Source: Tritrichomonas musculus (lineage: Eukaryota; Parabasalia; Tritrichomonadida; Tritrichomonadidae). From it: a stretch of 64,000 nt of DNA. Below, one piece after another: positions 18,595-27,611 of the stretch. Made by a program: the position numbers and the translations under genes. The DNA is taken from NCBI GenBank assembly GCA_039105265.1, contig JAPFFF010000009.1:806001-870000 (forward strand), read 5' to 3'. Numbering within the stretch: the first letter of the stretch is position 1; each line of letters opens with the position of its first letter. The notes under the pieces were generated by a model. It had not been told where the DNA came from, made no database searches, and saw only the letters and a program-made list of their open reading frames with translations.

Positions 18595-19947
18595 TTAAAT
18601 GTAAAGCATCTTCTTAAATGGTAAGAATTGCATTTCAATGACAAATGATTCATTGTTTGGTACCAGAACAGGAATATTATTATGACGCCCTGAATATAAT
18701 TCTATCCAAAATCGTTGATCAGTTGAGTTCAGTTTGAAGTACTTGATAGGACTGAAGTATATTTGACTATTACCTAAATAATATTTATTTGATTGCTCAG
18801 CTATTGATGAATATACTTTACACGAATGTCTATCCCAAATATTTTTAAAATCTAATCTTCTGCACCATTTATCATTAAATTTATATGGATTATTTTGATA
18901 TGGTTTATCTCCTATATTAAATAAATCAGCAAAATCAGTATTCTTATAGTTAGAATCTGTTCTATCACTTTCTCTAAAATTAATCTTGAAATCAACATAG
19001 TATAGACCTAATTCGACAAAATCATTTTCCCCTGGTATTGGTTTTGGTGTAGGTGTTGGTGTAGGTGTTGGTGTAGGTGTTGGTGTTGGTGTAGGTTCAT
19101 AATCGGTTATCTCTGGTGCCATATATATAAATGATGGTTTGGAAATTGTATTCTTTTCTAAGTTCTGTGGTGAAAAAATGGTTTCGACAAATGCCTTCTT
19201 TTCATAATCATAATATCCATCCATTTGAAAATCGCTTCGGCTTCTATCAATCTTATCTTGGTGAAAGAGGGGAATAATCTTTTCTTTATGCTCTTTAAAC
19301 CAATTATCGATTTTTGTTTGATATTCTTGATACTTTTCTCGGGCATTAAATAGAAATGTTAACACATCTTTCACAAAATAAAAACGTCCAAATAATGGAT
19401 TGATATATTCTTTAGTGATAGCTTTATATTGTTCATATATTGTTTTTAGGTCATCAGTTGTTATTTTATATTCATTTTTATTAATTTCATTAAATTCCTC
19501 AAATTTTTTATCTAATTGGTTATTTATATCATCAAATATTTTTCTCATATCATTATCCGTCGATAACCAAGATATAACATGGATTGTTAATTCTATTTTT
19601 GATTTTTTTGGTAATTTGTCATATATTTCGTCATTATTTATTTCTTTATCTTTATCCTCTGCCTTTTCTTCCTTTGCCTTTTCTTCTTTTGCCTTTAGTT
19701 CATCAAAGTCCTTCCTCAAATATTTTCGAATGCTAAAATCAAATTCTAATTTTCTTCTTCGAGCCATTAAATAAATACTTCTCACGCCTACAATTGATTC
19801 CCCTCTATTCGAAGTACACCATTCTTGAGGAAAATTAAAGTAATATCGATTAGGTTTGCTTGGGTCTTGTTCTCCATCTTCTAAAAAGTAAGCATATTCA
19901 ATTGGTATAGGAGTTTGTTCTTCTGTCGGATTAAGTGTTGGATACAT
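18595..19947 (-). CDS. Putative minor capsid protein with coiled-coil insert and Pro-Thr tract, 450 aa
   Basis: The ATG at 19947 is chosen because the longer frame has only a TTG start. The N-terminus has NRYYFNFPQEW, then SIVGVRSIYLMARRRKLEFD. The end has YFKLNSTDQRFWIELYSGRH and ESFVIEMQFLPF. Both flanks resemble strands of one jelly-roll domain, and the small MavB protein at 35745 shares the plan. Between them lie a Lys/Glu coiled coil (about 80-220) and a Pro-Thr repeat encoded by a GGTGTA/GGTGTT microsatellite. Penton-like role is an inference. It is the first gene of the minus-strand run, next to the non-coding right arm. Confidence 0.5.
   Translation of the reverse strand: MYPTLNPTEEQTPIPIEYAYFLEDGEQDPSKPNRYYFNFPQEWCTSNRGESIVGVRSIYLMARRRKLEFDFSIRKYLRKDFDELKAKEEKAKEEKAEDKDKEINNDEIYDKLPKKSKIELTIHVISWLSTDNDMRKIFDDINNQLDKKFEEFNEINKNEYKITTDDLKTIYEQYKAITKEYINPLFGRFYFVKDVLTFLFNAREKYQEYQTKIDNWFKEHKEKIIPLFHQDKIDRSRSDFQMDGYYDYEKKAFVETIFSPQNLEKNTISKPSFIYMAPEITDYEPTPTPTPTPTPTPTPTPKPIPGENDFVELGLYYVDFKINFRESDRTDSNYKNTDFADLFNIGDKPYQNNPYKFNDKWCRRLDFKNIWDRHSCKVYSSIAEQSNKYYLGNSQIYFSPIKYFKLNSTDQRFWIELYSGRHNNIPVLVPNNESFVIEMQFLPFKKMLYI
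19043..19096. repeat. GGTGTA/GGTGTT microsatellite inside a coding region
   Basis: About nine 6-bp units in the minor-capsid-like gene; read on the minus strand they give alternating Thr-Pro dipeptides. The unit is a multiple of three, so copy-number changes keep the reading frame. It probably acts as a flexible linker between the insert and the last part of the jelly-roll-like domain. Confidence 0.85.
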
Positions 19948-20233
19948 TTTTATAAAAATATTAAAATATAAAAACAAAAGTGCAAAAACCAACCCTGAGA
20001 GGCCTTTTTCTGAATTACTTATAAAAGAGATCTACTCCAAATGAAATCCTTATTGAAAGGAGCCGTCCGTTAACTAGGGGAAGTTAATGGCCTCGATCAG
20101 GAAGATGGAAACTTAACTCAATAAGTTTTTTGTTTGCGGAATAATTGTTAACGAACAACTCACAACTTAGCCACAAATCCAAGTTTTCACAGATTTCACT
20201 CAAAGTCCACTCTTTCTCATAACTCAGAAAAAA

Positions 20234-20298
20234 TGCGTTCCGGATATATGTCGAACCTAGGATGTTAGGTAGGGAGTTTAACCATTACGACACACGCA
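20234..20298 (-). other. tRNA-like relic with A- and B-box-like words
   Basis: On the minus strand the 65 nt begin TGCGT and end ACGCA, which pair like an acceptor stem. An A-box-like CGTAATGGTTA and a B-box-like AGGTTCGACA lie at suitable spacing. The anticodon arm does not fold convincingly and the stems are incomplete, so this is not a functional tRNA gene. It could be a tRNA-derived fragment or a Pol III-type promoter relic. Confidence 0.3.
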
Positions 20299-20428
20299 TA
20301 GACAAAGATGGAAACTCGATTTTGAATAAATATAAAACCAAATAAATATTGAAATATATTGTAATAACTCAAATAATATATTCAGAATTTAGTTTTAAAA
20401 ATAAACCATCCAAAAATATTCTTGTATG

Positions 20429-20494
20429 GGGTCTTAGCTCAATGGAAATATTTGGTGGAAAGTTACATGGTTCGAAAAATAGAAAGTCCGACAT
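20429..20494 (+). other. Second tRNA-like relic
   Basis: The sequence GGGGTCTTAGCTCAATGG looks like the 5' part of a tRNA (acceptor strand plus A box TAGCTCAATGG). A B-box-like GGTTCGAA follows about 40 nt later. The 3' acceptor strand does not complement the 5' one, and no clear anticodon stem forms. Probably a decayed tRNA-derived sequence. Confidence 0.3.
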
Positions 20495-21141
20495 TTTTTA
20501 TAAAAATTAATTTTAATAAATTATAACCATAAACTTGTAAAAATAATAAAAAATTTTATCTATCAATTTATTAATAAAATTTTCTTTCACAAATATTATA
20601 ATTTTAAAGGAAAAAATTTTATTTATCAAATTTGGATGAAAATTTTAGGATTGACTTGCGTTTGACATAAGGTTGACAAACGTTTGACATGCGCAAGAGT
20701 TGCGAAAGGCTTGCGCAATACAAAAATTTATATTCAAAAAGTGGAACAAAAATTTTGAAAAATTAATTAAAATCCATAATAAAATAATCAAAATTTAAAT
20801 TCAAAAAGTGAAAAAATAATATTAAAATATCTTAGTGTCTAGTTAACTTTTTAAGAATATTTTTATAAAATCTTTTCAAAATATTTGAGAGAAAAAAATA
20901 TACTTATGGCATAAAAATATTTGAGAGAAAATATTAACTCAATTTCTACTCAATATTTCAGGGTCGTGCCTATACAAGAAATACCGTATTTTCGGGTGTA
21001 GAATTCAAAAAACACCATTAGAAATCTCAAAAACTACTCCATACCTTGGAAATGACATTGGTGGAATAGTGAAAGTAGAGAGTGTGTACTTACGATAGGT
21101 TTTCAGAGGATATTTGGCAAACAAAATAATACTAACACTTT

Positions 21142-21444
21142 TTACTCAAATATCTTATGGTGCTCATCAAACTTCCTATATCGTGGTGCATCTTTTTCTC
21201 TTTCCCTATCATAATCATTATTGTATTTCAAAACAGCTGCACGTCTAAACTTAGCATATCTAAAACCACTAAATTTGTTTCTTTCGTCCAAAACCTCAAT
21301 TATAACATATCCATTAGAATCACATGTCCTGATGTCTTTAAAGGAATCATAAACTTGTTGGGTTTCACGAGAAGTATAAATAGGATTTCTTAGAGTAAAC
21401 TGTTTATATTGGGTCATAATCTTTAAATCTGATGGTGTGGTCAT
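21142..21444 (-). CDS. Hypothetical protein near MavA right terminus, 100 aa
   Basis: I do not recognise this protein. The ATG at 21444 is taken because the longer frame depends on a TTG; the ATG is preceded by TTTTTTATACAACACTATAC. The protein is polar and basic, with SFKDIRTCDSNGYVIIEVLD and GFRYAKFRRAAVLKYNNDYD, and a charged end. It lies only about 220 bp from the terminus and reads inward, like the TIR genes of MavB and the mini-Maverick. It may be an early gene driven by an end-proximal promoter (inference). Confidence 0.45.
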   Translation of the reverse strand: MTTPSDLKIMTQYKQFTLRNPIYTSRETQQVYDSFKDIRTCDSNGYVIIEVLDERNKFSGFRYAKFRRAAVLKYNNDYDREREKDAPRYRKFDEHHKIFE

Positions 21445-21539
21445 TTGTATAGTGTTGTATAAAAAATTAATAGAAATATTGAAAAACGGCAATGTACTTG
21501 AACTTGAGGGACGGGGGTGGGAAGTTAGCTAATGTAGAT

Positions 21540-21664
21540 AGGGTATACTTACGATAGGTTTTTCAGTAGGTATTTGGCCGGAAGCTGAGGCCCAAGCGAG
21601 GGTGTACCTGAGCTTGGTGGCGAAGCGTGTAGACGGTGGTGAAGTATGAGACACCGCCTATACT
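21540..21664 (-). repeat. Right terminal inverted repeat region of MavA
   Basis: Read inward from 21664, the first 33 nt (AGTATAGGCGGTGTCTCATA and on to CACCACCG) match the MavC left end at 30096 with about four mismatches. Further in, both contain a GGCCAAATACCT / GACCAAATATTT word followed by a TATAC-containing word, so homology is patchy over about 130 bp. Terminal AG agrees with Mavericks. The inner limit is uncertain. Confidence 0.65.
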
Positions 21665-21667
21665 TAA

Positions 21668-21787
21668 CTACTGTTTCAGATCTTTGTTTTGATAAACAAT
21701 TGTTGCTGCTTTCATGTCAACATCTTCAATTGCTCTGATTTCGGCCTGATATAAAATGTGCTTAGGTATATAATTTTCGGTGCTCAT
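21668..21787 (-). pseudogene. 5' part of a host gene abutting the MavA terminus
   Basis: A short frame starts at ATG 21787 (MSTENYIPKHILYQAEIRAI at the beginning) and stops at TAG 21668-21670, four bases outside the element end. A coding-looking helical composition that ends exactly at the transposon border suggests a gene cut by the MavA insertion. A compatible 3' part lies on the same strand next to the MavC terminus (29795-30090). Family unknown. Confidence 0.35.
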
Positions 21788-22467
21788 ATGAAGCAATAAT
21801 CTTTTTAGGATGTGAAGTTAAAATGATTTTTTTATTCAAAAAAACGTATAAAATTTGGCGCTTAACGTATAAAATTTTGCGCTTTTTCGGAAAAACGTAC
21901 ATTTTTTGCGCATTTTTGGAAATACGTTATAAGATTTTTATTCACAAATTGGAGATATGAAATAAGTATTAACGGATTTGGTAACTGAACTTTTTAAATT
22001 AAAATACAAATTTCGTAAAAGACATCGCCACTTTTTCATTAAAAAAAAAGAAAGACATTATATTTTTAGCATTAACTTTTATAAAATAGTAAATAGGAAA
22101 GAATTAAAATAGTAATTTATTTTTAGAACAAGAAAGTAGTACATATGGAAATTCAAAAGTCAAGAGTTTACACTGGAATCTTTGCTTTTGATTTACAAAT
22201 CTGCGACTGTAGTTCGTTAACAAGTTGATTTCTATTTGTAAATAGGTATCTTATATTGCATTTCAGATTGTTTTTTGTATATAAAAGGCTACGTTTTGTA
22301 AATTTGTTTAATGAATGATAATCTATGGCTCGGGCTTTTAATTTGATGACTAGAGTTCATTAATTTGTGGTTGAAAATAGCTGATCTACATTATATACTC
22401 GCATGCAGCTGTATTTCGAGATTGCATAATTTGATTAATAAATATGTAGTTGGAAACCAGTAGTAGG
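21788..22467. other. Intergenic host DNA left of the mini-Maverick
   Basis: No gene is seen. At 21840-21930 there is a short degenerate tandem array in which ACGTATAAAATTTGGCGC-type words recur three to four times (AACGTATAAAATTTTGCGC, AAACGTACATTTTTTGCGC). The rest is AT-rich. The last five bases, 22463-22467 (GTAGG), are the left copy of the mini-Maverick target duplication. Confidence 0.6.
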
Positions 22468-22722
22468 AGCTAGCTATATAATGTGAGTTAGTTTACGTCA
22501 CCTTAAAAATGATACGAAAATGGTCGTTTTGTGGGTTTGGAAATATATAATGACTTCTGGAACTGAAGATTAAGAACAGATTTGAAGATCCGGAGTTGAT
22601 TTATAAGTTGAAGCTCAAGAGAGTTCTTAAATGATTCGGAAATGAATCACGAGGAAATTTAAAAAATATACATTAATGATGACGTAGTGAAATAATTTTT
22701 TAATTTACACGAAAGGTGATGG
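22468..22722 (+). repeat. Left TIR of the mini-Maverick, carrying a promoter and start codon
   Basis: It is the reverse complement of 25544-25798 over 255 bp; the two arms diverge right after GATGG. The inner end holds TTTACACGAAAGGTGATGG, and the ATG (22719) is inside the repeat, so this arm supplies promoter, 5' leader and start codon to the gene that runs inward. Function as a promoter is inferred from position. Confidence 0.9.
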
Positions 22723-24635
22723 ATACATTTAAAGTACCATTAGAGGACAAAACAACGGACGAGTTAGTGGACCTTTTTAATTTGCTAAAAGGTTTTCATG
22801 AATCGACTGAAGAGTATTTAGATTATATCTCATCAGAAGAAGAATTAAGAGAACTATTGATTTATGATATAGCAGATGATTTGTTAGATAAAAATTATGA
22901 TGGAGACAACGATTATACAGTAATGTATTGGTATGCGAAAGGTTTGAAGAATTATGAAGAAGCTATCAATGACTTGATGAACATAGGCTATCAGGATGAG
23001 ATTAAGCATATGAAGATTCCTCATGTTCCAAAACATATGAAACCATTGCAAAGATATGTCGATAGCGATGAATATAAACGTAGACAGATGAAGAAAGAAG
23101 ATGATAAATTCTTTAAGAAATTCGATAGAGATAATTAAAAAGTGTATAAAGATACAGATAAGAGTGATCGTAAGCTAAGGTTTGATAGAGAATTACACAA
23201 GCGTCCATTAGAGTTTACGAAAGGGGTAAAGGATTTGCATAAACAGTTCACGGATTTCAATAAGAGTATCGTTAATAAACAGTTAGAAGCAAACGAATTT
23301 GTTTCAGATTTGAATCCAAGAGAGTTGAATCGTGAAAGGCTGATATCGTTTGAGGAATGGAAATCATATAATAATAATGATAAGCAAGATGAATTGATTG
23401 AGGAAATCATTGAAAGAATTGAGTTATCTCCTACCAATTGGGAGATTAATTTCGAAAAATTAAATGAATATGGAAGGAAGAAGTCAACACCTTTTTTGAT
23501 TGATTCATTGGAGAACACAGTGGGTAGATCATTGAATGCAAGTAAGAAATATGATTTTAGATATACAGTTATCACTAGAAATAATAAGAACGATGGTGAA
23601 GTTAGAGATTATCGTACGATACCATTAAAAGGGAACACGTTTCATGATCTCATTGAACGATTAAGGAGTGGTGGTTTATCATTTGATCTTGATGGAGAGA
23701 AATCAGCTGTTGAACTCTTCTATTCATCGAATGAAGTTGAAATGTTACAATGGTCAATGTTCACGTCAGTATCATTGAGTGAACTTAAAGGTGCAACTGG
23801 TAAGTGTTATCATGATCGAGGCGGTAAGTTCTTTCCATATTGGAATACAACATATATTGATTTAAGTGAATACCAGATATTCTCACCAAACGATAGTTTT
23901 TTTGAGAGACGACAATCAGTTGAAGTTCCATGTGTGTTATGGGCATTGAAAGGTTTGATATCAGATGTCGACTTACATAAAGTACAATTGAGATTGATGA
24001 ATGAGAATCCACGTACTAGAACACAATCAATAATATCCAATTACCATAACTCTAAAGATCTCGACTACCTATATAACGAATTTCATATTCATTGCAGGTT
24101 ACATTACTATGATGAATATACAACGAGACCTCAGTTCAGAATCATTGAGCGTGGAGTCAAAGAAGAAGATGCTGAGTATAACATTGAACTAGCTATCTAT
24201 AGAGAACACTATTTCAAATACAAAATGACTGATTACACTAGATATTTCATTAAGAATTACAATGATTTGAAGTTCGTTGATGATGGTAATAGAGTGGTCG
24301 GTAAACGAAAATCAGGAACATGGCAAAGAGATAAACGAGTAACATATTATTTGAACTCATTAGAATTGGTCATTGAGATGATGAATAATGGTATGTTCAG
24401 TGAAATGAATTATCAAGATCTATATTGTTTAACTATAGACATAGATGACGACACACCAATATGCAATATACCTTTATACTTTGATGATGAAGATGAAAGA
24501 GACTTTAGAATTAGTTCCAACCAAATTCAATCACAAAACGAAGAGCACGTAATGTTCATGAATGAAGATGAACTTGAAGACATAAATACTGATTCAGAGA
24601 ATTTTCTAAGTGGAACAGATTCAGAAAGTGATTAA
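22719..24635 (+). pseudogene. Solo N-terminal PolB module gene with one in-frame TAA
   Basis: One reading frame of 639 codons, interrupted by a single TAA at 23136-23138. The first part (139 aa, acidic) and the second continue in the same frame with no ATG near the restart. The second part aligns with the N-terminal 380 residues of the MavA PolB: FFPYWNTTYIDLSEYQIF, then VPCVLWALKG, FHIH, IYREHYFKYK and, near the end, YCLTIDIDDDTPICNIPLYF at the place of the Exo I DFET motif. It then ends in an acidic Ser/Asp tail, with no exonuclease or polymerase domain. The conserved Cys and His suggest an OTU-like module. Whether the stop is read through or makes two proteins is unknown. Confidence 0.75.
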
Positions 24636-24676
24636 TAAAAATATATCATTTCATATATACCGAAAAGTGATTAATC

Positions 24677-25084
24677 TTATTTTTCATTTAAAGTTGTCCG
24701 TTCCGAATGCAAATTGATTACATCTATTATTTGACACTCTTTGCTTGGTCCGTTCTGCTTGGAATTTGTTGTTTCATTTGTTGTGTAAAGTTTGCTCCCC
24801 TGGTTGAATTCCCCTTTTTGCTTAGAACATTTACAAGTAATGAATTGCATCTTACCATCACGCTTAACGAATTTATGTCCATCAGCTGGTATATCTTCAT
24901 TCAATTCTCGTGTATTCAAAGTATTACATTCCTTGTTCCTTCTAATGAATTTCCGAACTTCTCCATAATCACCATTATTAATTAACTCTCTTAATATATT
25001 CTTCAAGTTATTCGTGCTTGTTTCTTTATAATCTACCCTATTGTCTAATTCATCTGAATCTGTATAGAATCCATCCATTTGCAT
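24677..25084 (-). CDS. Small CN-x-x-NT-x-ELN family protein, 135 aa
   Basis: The family signature is visible at residues 23-80: two helices (NNLKNILRELINNGDYGEVR), RKFIRRNKECNTLNTRELNE, then GHKFVKRDGKMQFITCKCSK. It is shared with the adjacent broken gene at 25282-25547 and with the MavC gene at 59442-59714. The C-terminal 50 residues are polar and unique. No known domain; possible Cys-based metal site (C-K-C). It is convergent with the PolB-module gene, 41 bp from its stop. Occurrence in two different elements suggests a useful function in Maverick biology, which I cannot name. Confidence 0.6.
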   Translation of the reverse strand: MQMDGFYTDSDELDNRVDYKETSTNNLKNILRELINNGDYGEVRKFIRRNKECNTLNTRELNEDIPADGHKFVKRDGKMQFITCKCSKQKGEFNQGSKLYTTNETTNSKQNGPSKECQIIDVINLHSERTTLNEK

Positions 25085-25281
25085 TCACGTTAAAAATATA
25101 TATTAATGATTCACGATTGATTCATTCATGAAACATCAACGAATACATTATGTATTTACTTTCAATCCATCCATATATATTAATGATTACACTCTGTTTT
25201 TGCATAATTTATCAGCCATTTCTGATAATTCTTAATTAGTTTCATTAATAATTAACTCAAATCAATCATCATTGATCACAT

Positions 25282-25547
25282 TCAATTCAAAAGCATTTGA
25301 TATTCTCGTTTAACTGGTTTATAATAGTACTTCTCAAACACAATGTTATCATGTCTTCTCATGAATTTATAACCATCTTCATTAACTCCAAATTATTATT
25401 CAACGCTCTCGCATTCAATCTATGGCATAGTTCATTATACTTCAACAGCTTCCTCAACATCTTATAATCTCTTTCTCTCAACAAATCATCTATAACATTC
25501 ATCAATGCATCAATATCATCTATCTCATAAAGTCTCTCAGCAGCCAT
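25282..25547 (-). pseudogene. Second small CN-x-x-NT-x-ELN family gene, frameshifted
   Basis: The ATG at 25547 lies inside the right TIR. The frame gives the N-terminal half of the family (DIDALMNVIDDLLRERDY, then LRKLLKYNELCHRLNARALN) and then stops at 25359. The typical continuation (GYKFMRRHDNIVFE and a basic tail, stop at 25282) is found in another frame, starting near 25385. A one-base loss around 25381-25392 explains it. It is the mirror of the left gene: same TIR promoter and leader, different coding sequence behind it. Confidence 0.65.
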
Positions 25548-25798
25548 CACCTTTCGTGTAAATTAAAAAATTATTTCACTACGTCATCATTAATGTATAT
25601 TTTTTAAATTTCCTCGTGATTCATTTCCGAATCATTTAAGAACTCTCTTGAGCTTCAACTTATAAATCAACTCCGGATCTTCAAATCTGTTCTTAATCTT
25701 CAGTTCCAGAAGTCATTATATATTTCCAAACCCACAAAACGACCATTTTCGTATCATTTTTAAGGTGACGTAAACTAACTCACATTATATAGCTAGCT
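25544..25798 (-). repeat. Right TIR of the mini-Maverick
   Basis: Exact counterpart of 22468-22722 in inverted orientation. It ends ...TATATAGCTAGCT at 25798 and is followed directly by the GTAGG target duplication. It contains the start codon of the 25547 gene at its inner end. Confidence 0.9.
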
Positions 25799-25803
25799 GT
25801 AGG

Positions 25804-26909
25804 TGATCACAATTTGCCAGAAAGTAGGTGATATCAATGAATTGTTGTGTTTTTCTTGCCAGGCTTTGACAATTCATTCCTTGGCGATAAAAAAAAATTT
25901 AAATCATTCACAAATAAACTGATTTTTATTAAAAAAGTTTACTTATCAAAATGCTCTTTTTTCAAAATGCTGTTTTATCAAATATTTGAATATAGTTTGT
26001 TGATCATATCACCAACAAACTTTGCTATTTTATATTTCTCTATTTGCACAATTATTTATTTTAAGAAATCCAAAAACAGAACTCCACTTTTCAGTTTTAT
26101 AGAAGCTTAAGAAGCTTCTTTAACTTGTTTTGTGAGATTAGCAATACAAGACTCCTGTTTCTGGATTTCTAAATTTAGAATAGATATTTGATTTAACATT
26201 TGCGCATTTTATTCAATGATTTGCAGCTTTTCGTTTTTTTATATTCTTAACTATGGTTTTCAAATGCTTATTTAATGATAATTGTTCATTAAGATCTGAA
26301 TTGATTTTTCTATCTGCTGGAGTAATTGAGCATTACTACTTTTGAGCGTATCATTGTCTTTTTGAGCTCAAAAAGAATTGAATGCACTGCAAGGTAAACT
26401 ATTTACTCAACTTTTTTGGTAGAATTTTTGGGTAAATAGTGTTTTGAGTGAATGACCAGTATTAAAAAATTTTGATGACCACTATTCAAAAAGTTTATCA
26501 AATTGATAAGAACTCGTTATAAATTATCATCCAAAATGACCAGTATTAACATAGATGCCACATTACTTTTAGTGAAAAAGTTTGATTGACAAATAACATA
26601 CAAATACCACTCCGACCATTTAAAGCCCAGTTCAAAATTCACTTTTCCATTGGAAAAGTTCGACTTTTTCTGGGAAAAAGTGAATCTTAAAATTCCCTAT
26701 ATAAAACCTAAATCAATAATATTAAAATATATTTTATAATATATAATTTTTATTTATATCATAATAATTATATATAACTATTTACAAGAAAAGATATTTA
26801 AATTTAATGATCTTAAAAAATTGATAGCCACTTGTCCCTTAAATTTTTTATAATTTGTCTACTTTATTAATTCAATAAATTTTCAATTTTTGAGAAGGAT
26901 TTTATATCA
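25804..26909. other. Host intergenic region with a decayed coiled-coil gene
   Basis: AT-rich host DNA. Besides the relic at 26107-26380, I see only short frames without support. Repeated words such as AAAAAGTTTATCAAATTGATAA and a purine-rich AACTTTTT/AAAAAGTT pairing near 26470-26670 occur. The 26880s contain TTCAATTTTTGAG, a possible initiator region for the next gene. Confidence 0.5.
26107..26380 (-). pseudogene. Decayed coiled-coil protein gene fragment
   Basis: Three successive frames on the minus strand give heptad-like peptides: NAQLLQQIEKSIQ, then SDLNEQLSLNKHLKTIVKNI, then QMLNQISILNLEIQKQESCI and ANLTKQVKEAS before a TAA at 26107-26109. At least two frameshifts separate them. The pattern is that of the long coiled-coil proteins abundant in trichomonads. 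No product is expected. Confidence 0.4.
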
Positions 26910-27611
26910 ATGAATGCATCACAAGAAATTGATCCTGTCACGTTTATATTTATTGTTATTTCATCTGTTGGTTTTCTGCTTGGATTTATAACAATTCTAT
27001 TTTTTATGACTGATGCTTTTTATAATTTTAATTGCTTTTTTTTTAGCATTTCTTTGATTAGCCAAATTTTATGCTTATTTATGTATTACCAAAATTCAAA
27101 TCAGCATTCAACCCGCCCAATTAATTTTAATCCTTATTTTCATAATGCTATTTCATTTTTTACGTTCACAATAACGAGTACAACATCAATTTTATACATA
27201 TTAGATACAGCTCTGTTACACTTATCAACATTAGTCCAATTTTTACCTAATTGCAATTTCAAAAATATAATAGATAAATTTTGCAAGTCTAAATCAACAT
27301 TAAACTTATCAGCAATGATTGAATTATCAGTTTTACCAGAACTTCTTCTATGGTTATTGATAAAACATAAATTGGGAATTTTAGCTACAATCATAATGTA
27401 TATTTTTAACATTTTAATGTTTGGATATGTATGCTTTGATCCTTTAACAAACCACTTTCAAAATATATATAAATTTATTAGAAAGCAGTATCGAAACTCA
27501 GACGAAGCTAGTAAATCATTTTGGGGACTTCTTATAAATATTGGTGATTCTCTGAGCAGTCTATCAAAGCAAATATACAATATGTCCGTGCAAACATTTA
27601 TGTCACGCTAG
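26910..27611 (+). CDS. Multi-pass membrane protein, 233 aa, possibly TMEM33/Pom33-like
   Basis: There are four or five hydrophobic segments: about residues 10-35, 40-62, 80-105, 132-152 and 155-178. After the last one follows a cytosolic-looking basic stretch (FQNIYKFIRKQYRNSDEASK). The layout, with an ILYILDTALLHLSTLVQFLP segment before a short polar loop and a late pair of helices followed by an aromatic/basic tail, faintly recalls TMEM33/Pom33 ER-shaping proteins, but I cannot confirm this. The ATG follows GAAGGATTTTATATCA, with TCA directly before it. It is the only apparently intact host gene between the two large elements. Confidence 0.6.
   Translation: MNASQEIDPVTFIFIVISSVGFLLGFITILFFMTDAFYNFNCFFFSISLISQILCLFMYYQNSNQHSTRPINFNPYFHNAISFFTFTITSTTSILYILDTALLHLSTLVQFLPNCNFKNIIDKFCKSKSTLNLSAMIELSVLPELLLWLLIKHKLGILATIIMYIFNILMFGYVCFDPLTNHFQNIYKFIRKQYRNSDEASKSFWGLLINIGDSLSSLSKQIYNMSVQTFMSR

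Larger units (their letters stand above)
19993..21141. other. Non-coding right arm of MavA
   Basis: There is no credible gene in about 1.15 kb. It is very AT-rich from 20320 on, with short repeated words such as GTTTGACA/GTTGACAA near 20660 and TTCAAAAAGTG near 20735 and 20800. Two tRNA-like relics lie at its left part (20234-20298 and 20429-20494). Near 21086 a word CTTACGATAGGTTTTCAG occurs that is repeated close to the terminus at 21548, a partial internal copy of the end sequence. Confidence 0.6.
1..21664. mobile_element. MavA, Maverick/Polinton element, left end outside window
   Basis: Seen: PolB, DDE integrase, packaging ATPase, double jelly-roll-type major capsid gene and fibre-like genes all lie in one block with very short gaps, followed by a non-coding right arm. 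The right terminus is placed at 21664, where the inward-reading strand begins AGTATAGGCGGTGT. Nearly the same 33 nt begin the outward-facing terminus of MavC at 30096, so both belong to one terminus family. Family knowledge: Mavericks are 15-40 kb, encode this gene set, end in 5'-AG and make 5-6 bp target duplications. The left end is not in the window, so its target duplication cannot be tested directly. Confidence 0.88.
22468..25798. mobile_element. Mini-Maverick, 3331-bp non-autonomous element
   Basis: It is bounded by 255-bp inverted repeats that look near-identical by eye and begin AGCTAGCTATATAATG. A 5-bp direct repeat GTAGG flanks it exactly (22463-22467 and 25799-25803). AG termini and a 5-bp duplication fit Maverick integration. 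It has no integrase, capsid, ATPase or complete polymerase. It carries one gene homologous to the N-terminal module of MavA PolB and two genes of a small-protein family that is also present in MavC. It is therefore probably a Maverick deletion derivative mobilised in trans (inference). The outermost gene at each end begins inside the TIR. Confidence 0.88.

Noticed and set aside
21129-21140. ACTAAC-type trichomonad intron 3' signal
   Set aside because: Only a partial match, without the required ACTAACACACAG or a GTATGT donor at short distance.
25847-26110. Protein gene right of the mini-Maverick
   Set aside because: No ATG start, poor composition, and the same stretch reads better as AT-rich intergenic DNA.
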